A stretch of 64,000 bases of DNA from Chitinivibrionia bacterium (GTDB lineage Bacteria; Fibrobacterota; Chitinivibrionia; Chitinivibrionales; Chitinivibrionaceae): positions 1 through 64,000 of the forward strand of contig WRAZ01000003.1 of the NCBI GenBank assembly GCA_009779925.1. The letters are read 5' to 3'. Under the pieces are notes generated by a model, which did no database searches, was not told the origin of the DNA, and saw only the letters and a list, made by a program, of their open reading frames with translations. Positions 26,064 to 33,139 of the stretch are shown here, one piece after another. A program made the position numbers and the translations under genes. Every line of letters starts with the position of its first letter. The stretch's first letter is position 1.

Positions 26064-28295
26064 TTGACGAAAGAAAAGAAACGACTTCATTTTGGAGTTT
26101 TGTTCTCCGCAATAGATAATACGTGTCAATGCAAAATATGGGACGGGATAGTAGGGTTTGCAAAGCTGAATGATATACAACTGACAGCATATTTAGGTAC
26201 TTACCAAACGCGCGAAGACGTGTTTATGCTACATTATGAGACTTGCTTTGAAGCAATCAGAAACAATAAAAGTTTAGACGGTTTAATTATATTCGCAGGA
26301 TTTATCGCTGAAGATGTAGGGCTTGAAAAATTTCGTGAGTATTCAGCCAAAGTTCCCAAAGATTTACCTGTTATATCGGTTTCTTATTTGATGTCGGGCG
26401 TGCCTTCCATTCTTGTTAATAACGAAGACGGAATTTTTGCCGCTGTTCAGCATTTGATAGAAGTTCACGGAAAGAGAAAAATTGCCTTTGTAAAAGGACC
26501 CGACGGGCACCCCGAAGCGGAAGAGCGTTTACAGGGATACAAAAAGGCGCTTTCTGCAAACAACATTGAATTTGACGAGCGGTATGTTTTGCCCGGGCAT
26601 TTTAGCCAAGCGACGGGGCAAGCGGCAATGGTGGAGTTGATAGATAATCGAGGACTTGACTTTGACGCTGTAGTGGCGAGCGATGACGAGACTGCGGTCG
26701 GCGTATTAAAAGAGCTTAACGACAGGCATATCTTGGTGCCGACAAACGTTTCGGTTACGGGATTTGACGACGACAGAGTAGCGGAATCGTCTATTCCGTC
26801 AATAAGTACGGCGCGTCAGCCGTTTTTTGAAATAGGTATGGCAAGCGCAAAAACGCTTTTCGATAAAATTAACGGCTTTACTCCCGATAATGTCAATTAC
26901 GTCCCGCCTGTTTTTGTGCCGCGTCAGTCTTGCGGTTGTCTGGAACAGTCAATTATAGGGACTAAGGTGGAAATTAACGAAAGCGCAGATACAACCAACT
27001 CGCTTTACTCTTTTGTGTTGAGTAAATATATGACGCTTTTTAAGAATAACGCTTCGGGGCAAAATATTCATTCTTGGGCTACTGCTTTGGTCGAAAAAAT
27101 TTCGCAAGCTTCATTTGACTCTAAAGTGTTTTTGCACCTTTTCAGCGATATTTTGATTTATTACGGACGCGAGTCGCGGGATTTCAGCCAGTGGTATGCG
27201 GCGTTGAATATTCTTTCGGACGGAGTTAAATTATACAAAGATAAATTGCCCGACGCAAACGCCGTAATTTTGGCGCTTAATTCCGCCGCAATGTTTATTC
27301 ACGATATTCGCATAAAGGACGAAAAGGTACAGGATTTGGCAATGCTTGACGCTCAACAACTTTTGCGTCGGGTTACAAGTTCCATAGCCCTCAGCTTTTG
27401 CATAGAATCTCTGAATGACGAATTGGCGCGTTCGCTTCCCGAAATTTCTATAAATTCGGCGCTTATAGGTTTGTATCACAAGCCCGTAAAAAATTCTGAT
27501 GTTGAAGGCGACAGGTCGATAGACATTTTAATAGGCTTTGATAAAACCAGAAGATTTAACATAAAGCAAAGCGGCAATCCCAGCGTATCTTTTTCGGAAT
27601 GCACTTCCGACGAAAGGCTGTTGTTTGCAAGGGAGAGGCGAGCATTTTTCTTTATTCCGCTGTTTTTTGAAGACGAAGAACTCGGGGTTATGCTTTTGCC
27701 TTACGAAAGCCACCTTAATTCCGACGCATACGAGACCTTGCGCATAAGCGTTTCAACTGCCGTAAGGGGTGCGGAATTGCTTGCGAAAGTCCAAACGCTT
27801 TCCATAACCGACGAACTGACGGGACTTCTTAACAGACGCGGCTTCTTCCAGTTTGTGTATTCGCGGCTTCAGCATTTATACAGAAGAACGGAAATTATTC
27901 CGCTCGTATTGTTCTTGGATATGGACGGACTTAAATACATAAACGATAATTTCGGTCATAAAGAAGGCGACGTTGCAATTTCTGCTTTTGCGAGAATTTT
28001 GAAAGAGATGTTCAGAGAAGAAGATATTGTCGGACGATTGGGTGGCGACGAATTTGCAATATTCTCGTCCGTTAAATCAAGAGAAAACGCCGACCGTCTT
28101 GTTAATCGTCTGCGTGAAAAACTTGATGAATACAACTCTGAAAAACATCATTCGTATAACGTTATGGCAAGTGTGGGATGTGTTGCGTTGGACAGCGCGT
28201 CGAAAGAATGTTTTGAGGCTGCAATGCTCAGCGCCGATAATGTCTTATACGAAGAAAAAGCAAAAAAGAGGAAAAAGGGACTTTCGAGGCAATGA
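26064..28295 (+). CDS. Sugar-binding-type sensor with GGDEF diguanylate cyclase domain
   Basis: A 743-residue cytoplasmic protein. Residues 8-300 form a LacI/periplasmic-binding-type ligand domain (LHFGVLFSAIDNTCQCKIWDG, ILVNNEDGIFAAVQHLIEVHG, VTGFDDDRVAESSIPSISTA) without an HTH. A mixed helical region of 300-575, partly GAF-like, follows. The C-terminal GGDEF domain (about 580-740) has an intact LGGDEF active site. Five residues before it is the inhibitory I-site RxxD (REED). It should make cyclic di-GMP in response to a small ligand, perhaps a sugar. The start is TTG 26064 with AGGAGGTG upstream. Its stop overlaps the argA start (ATGA). No membrane segment is seen. Confidence 0.9.
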   Translation: MTKEKKRLHFGVLFSAIDNTCQCKIWDGIVGFAKLNDIQLTAYLGTYQTREDVFMLHYETCFEAIRNNKSLDGLIIFAGFIAEDVGLEKFREYSAKVPKDLPVISVSYLMSGVPSILVNNEDGIFAAVQHLIEVHGKRKIAFVKGPDGHPEAEERLQGYKKALSANNIEFDERYVLPGHFSQATGQAAMVELIDNRGLDFDAVVASDDETAVGVLKELNDRHILVPTNVSVTGFDDDRVAESSIPSISTARQPFFEIGMASAKTLFDKINGFTPDNVNYVPPVFVPRQSCGCLEQSIIGTKVEINESADTTNSLYSFVLSKYMTLFKNNASGQNIHSWATALVEKISQASFDSKVFLHLFSDILIYYGRESRDFSQWYAALNILSDGVKLYKDKLPDANAVILALNSAAMFIHDIRIKDEKVQDLAMLDAQQLLRRVTSSIALSFCIESLNDELARSLPEISINSALIGLYHKPVKNSDVEGDRSIDILIGFDKTRRFNIKQSGNPSVSFSECTSDERLLFARERRAFFFIPLFFEDEELGVMLLPYESHLNSDAYETLRISVSTAVRGAELLAKVQTLSITDELTGLLNRRGFFQFVYSRLQHLYRRTEIIPLVLFLDMDGLKYINDNFGHKEGDVAISAFARILKEMFREEDIVGRLGGDEFAIFSSVKSRENADRLVNRLREKLDEYNSEKHHSYNVMASVGCVALDSASKECFEAAMLSADNVLYEEKAKKRKKGLSRQ

Positions 28296-29602
28296 ACGGC
28301 GAATTACAGCACGACCAAATAGATACTATCCGCCAGATGTTTGGTTATTTGCAGAAATACAAAGACACTGTTTTTGTGATAAAGACGGATGGGCGACTTC
28401 TTTCGCATCCGCTTTTTCCCGTTCTTATTCGCGACGTTGTGCTTTTGCATAATCTTGGTATAAAGGTGGTTATTATTCCGGGAACGCGCAAACGGATAGA
28501 AAAAATTCTGCAATCGTTTAACATAGACCTCCAAGAGCATAACGGCGTGCGAATTTCAAGTGAAGAGGCAATTCCTTTCATAAAAATGGCGGCGTTTGAC
28601 GTTGCCAATCAAATAATGACGATGTTTGCGGAAAACGGCGCACATTCGGTTATCGGCGACTGGATAAGAGCGCGCGGAATGGGCGTGATTGACGGCGTTG
28701 ATTATCAATACACAGGGCTCGTGGACAAGGTTGACAGCGACTCGGTTATGAAAATTCTCAATAACGGTATGATACCCATTTTTCCTAATATCGGCTGGGG
28801 ATTGTCGGGGAAAGCGTATAATATTTCGTCGGACGAACTGGCGCTTAAAATAAGCGTTGCTTTGGGCGCGGAAAAACTGTTTTTTGCAACAGATTTCGGC
28901 GGCGTAGTAATAGACGGCTCTCCGATTTCGCAACTAACCGTAAAAGAAGCAAAGAAAGTTCTGGACGAGCGAAAAAATGCCAAAGTCGAAGAAGTAAACC
29001 TGAAGCGTAAAGAAACGAAACTTTTGCAGTTGTCATACGAGGCGGCGCAAAACGGCGTAAAGCGCGTACATATAGTAGGCGGACACAGCGACGGAATGCT
29101 CCTTAAAGAGATTTTCGGCAATATAGGGCAGGGAACAATGATTTACACCAACGAATACGACAATATCCGCAAGCTGACATATTCCGACATTCCCGAAATT
29201 TTACGAATAACTCGCCCGCTTGTAGAAAAAGGCATACTGATAGAGCGAACAAACGCCGACCTCGAAGAAATGATAGATAAATTTTACGGTTTTGAGGTCG
29301 ATGGAATTTTGCACGCGTGTGCCGCGCTTGTTCCTTACGAAAAAGATTGGGTAGAAATAAGTTGCGTTGCGGTCGATAGCGTTTACAGCGGAATGGGTAT
29401 AGGAAAAAAAATGGTATCTTTTCTGACGGCGCTTGCAAAATCGCAGGGCAAGAAACGCTGTTTTCTTTTAACGGTACAAACAAGCGATTGGTTTGAGGAA
29501 TTGGGTTTTGTAGAGACCACCCCCGAAAATCTACCAAAAACAAAGCGTGAAACATATAACAGCAAAAGAAATTCGCGTATAATGGTTTTGAATTTGCGAT
29601 GA
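28292..29602 (+). CDS. argA: N-acetylglutamate synthase ArgA type (kinase-like plus GNAT)
   Basis: A 436-residue protein. An amino-acid kinase fold covers 1-290 (VFVIKTDGRLLSHPLFPVLI, LGIKVVIIPGTRKRIEKIL). A GNAT acetyltransferase follows at 295-430, with the acetyl-CoA loop in VDSVYSGMGIGKKMVSFL. This is the domain order of E. coli ArgA, which makes N-acetylglutamate for arginine synthesis. The kinase-like part senses arginine in that family. It overlaps the upstream diguanylate cyclase gene by ATGA and the downstream glycosyltransferase gene likewise. That is an odd operon for arginine synthesis, and no other arg gene is near. Confidence 0.92.
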   Translation: MNGELQHDQIDTIRQMFGYLQKYKDTVFVIKTDGRLLSHPLFPVLIRDVVLLHNLGIKVVIIPGTRKRIEKILQSFNIDLQEHNGVRISSEEAIPFIKMAAFDVANQIMTMFAENGAHSVIGDWIRARGMGVIDGVDYQYTGLVDKVDSDSVMKILNNGMIPIFPNIGWGLSGKAYNISSDELALKISVALGAEKLFFATDFGGVVIDGSPISQLTVKEAKKVLDERKNAKVEEVNLKRKETKLLQLSYEAAQNGVKRVHIVGGHSDGMLLKEIFGNIGQGTMIYTNEYDNIRKLTYSDIPEILRITRPLVEKGILIERTNADLEEMIDKFYGFEVDGILHACAALVPYEKDWVEISCVAVDSVYSGMGIGKKMVSFLTALAKSQGKKRCFLLTVQTSDWFEELGFVETTPENLPKTKRETYNSKRNSRIMVLNLR

Positions 29603-30603
29603 ATTTTTCCGTAATCATTCCTTTCAGAAACGAAAAAGAAAATCTCGATGGCTTACTGAAATCGCTTTCGGCGCAAATTACATCTGCAAAATACGAAATA
29701 ATAATGATAGACGATTTTTCCGATGATGGCGGCGGGGAGGTTGTGCGGGAATATGTAGGGGCGGGGTCTGCCCGCCCAAATCAGAAACACCTGCAATTGG
29801 GCGGGCAGACCCCGCCCCTACGATTATTGCACCGAAAAGATTTCCCTAATAACCCAAACATTTCCTCCAAACAAAATGCGCTCGATATAGGGGCAAGTTT
29901 CGCGCAATATGAATACCTGCTTTTCACTGATGCGGATATGATTTTTGCAGAAAATTGGATTGAGAATTACAGAATTACCATTGAAGAGAACAAGGCTGAT
30001 TTTGTTTTTGGGAGAACGGGGATTGTTTGTGATTGCGTAGGGGCAGGTTTGAAACCTGCCCTTACATATATTCTTGCTGTTATCCAGAAGGCGCAATTAG
30101 ACTTTTTGTTTTCTCTTGCATTTATTTTCAACAAACTCAAGCTTGAAGGTTCGGCTATGGGCAACAATCTGGCAATATCTGCGGCGGCGTATAAAAAAAT
30201 CGGCGGGCAAGCGGCGCTCGATTTTTCGCTTGTCGAAGATAAAAAATTGCTTTCTGCTGTAAAAAAAAGCGGATTTAAAGTTGTTTGCACAAAAAAATTT
30301 GAAGCGTTGGCGTACACGTTGCCTGTGCCGTTTAATAAATTTTTTCAGCAAACGCTTCGTTGGGTTAAGGGTGGTATTAAAGAAGACCCGATTTTAGCGG
30401 CACTTTTGATTGTTTTTGCTTTAGGCAATCTGCTGATTTTTCCATCTTTTATTTTGATATTGCTTCTGATGCCTGTTTTTTTGAAGCATAAAACAGGTGT
30501 AATTCATATATTCTTGCTTCCGTTTTTCTTTTTTATAGAGACAATCGCTCTAACATTTGGGCTGTTTTTTGTAAAATTGCGCTGGAAAGACAGGCAAATT
30601 TAG
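29599..30603 (+). CDS. Family 2 glycosyltransferase with C-terminal membrane helices
   Basis: A 334-residue protein with the GT-A start MNFSVIIPFRNEKENLDGLL and IMIDDFSDDGG. The DXD-like LLFTDADMIFAENW lies near 110. A QTLRWVKGG motif, like the Q/RxxRW of processive GT2 enzymes, is near 252-260. Two hydrophobic helices follow (about 268-295 and 300-325). It probably transfers a sugar to a lipid or surface polymer at the inner membrane. It carries three GTAG palindrome arms: an inverted pair near residues 53-75, between the fold start and the DXD, and one near residues 147-157 (CVGAGLKPALT). All are read in frame, so they lengthen loops. Its start overlaps the argA stop (ATGA). Confidence 0.88.
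   Translation: MNFSVIIPFRNEKENLDGLLKSLSAQITSAKYEIIMIDDFSDDGGGEVVREYVGAGSARPNQKHLQLGGQTPPLRLLHRKDFPNNPNISSKQNALDIGASFAQYEYLLFTDADMIFAENWIENYRITIEENKADFVFGRTGIVCDCVGAGLKPALTYILAVIQKAQLDFLFSLAFIFNKLKLEGSAMGNNLAISAAAYKKIGGQAALDFSLVEDKKLLSAVKKSGFKVVCTKKFEALAYTLPVPFNKFFQQTLRWVKGGIKEDPILAALLIVFALGNLLIFPSFILILLLMPVFLKHKTGVIHIFLLPFFFFIETIALTFGLFFVKLRWKDRQI
29755..29821. repeat. REPIN-like inverted pair inside the glycosyltransferase gene
   Basis: Perfect 23-bp inverted arms lie at 29755-29777 and 29799-29821, with GTAGGGGCGGGG at the outer ends and a 21-bp spacer. Both are translated in frame as VGAGSARP ... GGQTPPLR. Confidence 0.9.
30037..30065. repeat. Single GTAG palindrome inside the glycosyltransferase gene
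   Basis: A 29-bp palindrome that starts GTAGGGGCAGG and ends CCTGCCCTTAC. It is translated in frame as VGAGLKPALT. The core matches the copies at 31809 and 49660. Confidence 0.9.
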
Positions 30604-30692
30604 GCAAAAAATTCCCGCAAACTCAGAAAAATCTTGCTGAGAACTAAGTAAATTCGTAATCCATAATTTGCAATTCGCAACTAAACAGTGGT

Positions 30693-30710
30693 TTGGCACG
30701 CACATTGCAT
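30693..30710 (+). promoter_or_regulatory. Sigma-54 promoter of the flagellin gene
   Basis: TTGGCACGCACATTGCAT matches the sigma-54 (RpoN) consensus TGGCACG-N4-TTGC exactly. The -24 GG is at 30695-30696 and the -12 GC at 30707-30708, 10 bases apart. Transcription should begin near 30720, about 40 bases before the start codon. An enhancer-binding regulator is required, but none is encoded in this window. Confidence 0.88.
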
Positions 30711-30758
30711 ACCGATGGTGTAAAAAAAAGGAATTTTAATATAATCAGGAGGATTATT

Positions 30759-31781
30759 ATGAGAATTAATCACAATTCACCTGCAACAGTCACACAGGGG
30801 GCTCTTGCTATTAACAATCGCGGGCTTGTCAAAAACTTGGAAAGATTATCGACAGGTTTAAGAGTAAACAGAGCAAGCGACGACGCGGCGGGTTTGGCAA
30901 TTTCGGAAGGCTTGCGTACGCAAATTCGCGGTTCGCAACAAGCAAAAAGAAATGCCTTGGACGGTATCAGCGCACTCAACATTGCGGAAGGTGCGACAAA
31001 CGAAATTTCGGCAATTCTTCAACGTCAGCGTGAGCTTGCAATTCAGGCGGCTACCGCTACTTACAGCAGTGTTGAACGCCAATATATGGAATTGGAATTC
31101 CAACAATTGACGTCGGAAATTCTCAGAATAAGCCGAGCGACAAACTTTAACGGAATGAAACTTTTGGACGTTGATAATCTTCAGCGTTTGGGCGGAGATC
31201 TGAATAAAGAATTGTGGATTGATGCAAACGATACGAGTGGTATAGACAGCATTAATATACCTCTTAACCCACTTGATATAACTCAATATCCCGGACACCC
31301 TAACTTTCAAAACGCCGCCAATCCCGGTGCTGCTAATGGTGTAAATGGACATTGGCAGACGTGGATAGACGCGTTGGCGACTGGTGCTGAACCTGACCTT
31401 AGTATGGACCTTACTCAAATTCCGCCTGTGCTGAATAACCAAGATTATTCTAATTACCTTGAAAGTTTGATGGGCTTTGCGGGGACGGTTGTAAATGCTG
31501 ACTTTGCACAGCGGACAATTGGTACCCTTGACGAATTGATAAAACAGGTGAATGATTTGCGTGCAGACGTTGGTTCGTTTGTTAACCGTTTGGAAAGTAC
31601 GGTGAATAACTTGGATATTTCTATTACCAACCAAGCGGCGGCGGAAAGCCAGATAAGAGACGCGGACTTTGCGCTTCAATCGTCGGAGTTCTCACGTTCT
31701 CAAATTCTTACACAGTCAGCGACGGCTATGCTTGCACAAGCAAACCAAGTCCCGCAGAACGTGTTGTCGTTGATAAGGTAA
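30759..31781 (+). CDS. fliC: Flagellin
   Basis: A 340-residue flagellin. The conserved D0/D1 N-terminus reads MRINHNSPA, then NRGLVKNLERLSTGLRVNRA and SDDAAGLAISEGLRTQI. The C-terminal D0 reads AAAESQIRDADFALQSSEFS, then RSQILTQSATAMLAQANQVP. The variable middle (about 150-250) is short and rich in Asn, Pro and Gly. ATG 30759 with AGGAGGATT upstream gives the true N-terminus, as an earlier in-frame start would add a basic leader that flagellins lack. It is preceded by a perfect sigma-54 promoter. It is monocistronic, followed by a repeat cluster. Confidence 0.96.
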   Translation: MRINHNSPATVTQGALAINNRGLVKNLERLSTGLRVNRASDDAAGLAISEGLRTQIRGSQQAKRNALDGISALNIAEGATNEISAILQRQRELAIQAATATYSSVERQYMELEFQQLTSEILRISRATNFNGMKLLDVDNLQRLGGDLNKELWIDANDTSGIDSINIPLNPLDITQYPGHPNFQNAANPGAANGVNGHWQTWIDALATGAEPDLSMDLTQIPPVLNNQDYSNYLESLMGFAGTVVNADFAQRTIGTLDELIKQVNDLRADVGSFVNRLESTVNNLDISITNQAAAESQIRDADFALQSSEFSRSQILTQSATAMLAQANQVPQNVLSLIR

Positions 31782-31808
31782 TAGCGATATATTTATTATT
31801 TGTTTTGT

Positions 31809-31837
31809 GTAGGGGCAGGTTTCAAACCTGCCCTTAC
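31809..31837. repeat. Single GTAG palindrome downstream of flagellin
   Basis: A 29-bp palindrome starting GTAGGGGCAGG and ending CCTGCCCTTAC. It forms the left border of a 151-bp composite whose right border is a related arm at 31935-31959. It may also act as a weak transcription stop for the flagellin transcript. Confidence 0.85.
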
Positions 31838-31850
31838 TTTATGCAAATTT

Positions 31851-31930
31851 ATTTCATCGGATTATTTGGGCGATTTTATTTCATCGGATTATTTGGGCGA
31901 TTTTATTTCATCGGATTATTTGGGCGGGTT
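31851..31930. repeat. 27-bp tandem repeat, three copies
   Basis: Units start at 31851, 31878 and 31905. Each reads ATTTCATCGGATTATTTGGG, then CGATTTT; the third diverges after GGGCG. The array lies between two GTAG-type palindromes and non-coding sequence. The period is a multiple of three, but I see no ribosome site or start that would make it coding. Confidence 0.9.
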
Positions 31931-31934
31931 ATTT

Positions 31935-31959
31935 GGGCGGGTTTGAAACCCGCCCCTAC
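31935..31959. repeat. GTAG palindrome (right border, opposite orientation)
   Basis: A 25-bp palindrome, GGGCGGGTTTGAAACCCGCC, then CCTAC. Read on the minus strand it begins GTAGGGGCGGG. It ends 6 bases before the mnmA stop codon, so it may serve that gene as a 3' hairpin. Confidence 0.85.
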
Positions 31960-31965
31960 GTTTTT

Positions 31966-33033
31966 TTATACGCGCTCGCGGATTATACCGCCAAAAACTA
32001 CGCGGTTTTCGCAATAAACAACTGCGGATTGTCCGCGGGTTATGGCAAATTGCGGTTCTTCAAAAATAATTTTTACGCTTGTTTCGTCTGTTTTTTCTAC
32101 TTTGCATTTTACGGGAGCCATTGTTGAGCGGATTTTTACGCTGAATTGGTGGCAATCTTCTAATTTTTCGAGAAAATTGCAGTCTTTTACGATACAACCG
32201 TTTGCATTAAGGTCGTTTCTGCTTCCGATAATTACGGTGTTGTTTTTGGGGTCTATTTCGCAAACAAATGCAGGTTCGCCAAGAGCAATTCCAAGTCCTT
32301 TTCGCTGTCCTACCGTATAGTTTTCTATGCCCGAATGTTCGCCTAAAATTCTGCCGTCAGTGTGGAGCATTTTACCAATTTGCGATTTAATTCCGTATTG
32401 AGAGAGCAGTGTTCTGTAATTTCCGTTGCTTACAAAGCATATATCTTGACTTTCTTGTTTTTGTGCGGTTGGAAGTCCTGCGCTTTCGGCGATTTTTCGC
32501 AGAGTTGGTTTTTCTATGTCGCAGACGGGGAAAAGAATGTCGGGTAAGTCGTCTTTTTTTATTCCCCATAAGAAATAACTTTGGTCTTTTAGTTTGTCGT
32601 CGGCTGTTTCCAAGTGAAAGCCCGCCTCGTCTTCTGTAATTTTTGCGTAATGTCCTGTGGCAATCTTGGAAAGTCCGAGTTCTTTTGCGCGGCTTAAGAG
32701 AGATTGAAATTTAAGAAAAGTATTACAACGAACGCAAGGATTTGGCGTTTGCCCGATTTTGTATTCTTCAACAAAGTTGTCGATTACATATTCTTTAAGC
32801 TCGTCTGCGTAATCGAAAACATAGTGCGGTATGCCTAATTTTGTGCATACTCTTTTTGCGTCCGCAACACTTCGCGGGTCGCAGCAACTTTTGGGATTGC
32901 CGTCCACATCCACAAGTCCAAAGCACATTGTTGCGCCTACGGGAGAGTATCCTTGCTCTTTCAGCAGTAATGCGGCGACACTGCTGTCCACTCCACCGCT
33001 CATTGCTATCATTACGTCTTTGTTGTTTTGCAT
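31966..33033 (-). CDS. mnmA: tRNA-specific 2-thiouridylase MnmA
   Basis: MnmA adds sulfur to U34 of tRNA-Glu, -Gln and -Lys. The 355 residues show the PP-loop AMSGGVDSSVAALLL near 10-24. The catalytic cysteine lies in NPCVRCNTFLKF near 103, and the ATGHYAKI stretch is typical of the family. The second cysteine sits in QDICFVSNGNYRTLL near 200. The C-terminal beta domain ends in RGQSAVVYCENRVVFGGGI-like sequence. The start is ATG 33033. It is divergent from pcrA, with which it shares a 106-bp promoter region. Confidence 0.97.
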   Translation of the reverse strand: MQNNKDVMIAMSGGVDSSVAALLLKEQGYSPVGATMCFGLVDVDGNPKSCCDPRSVADAKRVCTKLGIPHYVFDYADELKEYVIDNFVEEYKIGQTPNPCVRCNTFLKFQSLLSRAKELGLSKIATGHYAKITEDEAGFHLETADDKLKDQSYFLWGIKKDDLPDILFPVCDIEKPTLRKIAESAGLPTAQKQESQDICFVSNGNYRTLLSQYGIKSQIGKMLHTDGRILGEHSGIENYTVGQRKGLGIALGEPAFVCEIDPKNNTVIIGSRNDLNANGCIVKDCNFLEKLEDCHQFSVKIRSTMAPVKCKVEKTDETSVKIIFEEPQFAITRGQSAVVYCENRVVFGGIIRERV

Positions 33034-33065
33034 ATTTGCGTCAAAATCCTTTGTTTTTTATTCAA

Positions 33066-33101
33066 AAATACTATTTTTGCGTGGGAATATAGTATTTTGT
33101 T
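33066..33101. promoter_or_regulatory. Divergent promoter region between mnmA and pcrA with inverted repeat
   Basis: AAAATACTAT at 33065-33074 and ATAGTATTTT near 33089-33098 are inverted copies. Each strand therefore carries a TATAGT/TAGTAT-type -10 candidate followed by ATTTT. The plus copy (TATAGT 33088-33093) suits pcrA, and the minus copy suits mnmA. Confidence 0.4.
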
Positions 33102-33139
33102 TGTGAAATTACAATAAAAAATGGAGGCGACCGTCGTAA

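Noticed and set aside
31851-31930. The 27-bp tandem repeats as a coding or CRISPR feature
   Set aside because: Repeats abut without spacers. The frame across them lacks a ribosome site and starts inside a palindrome.
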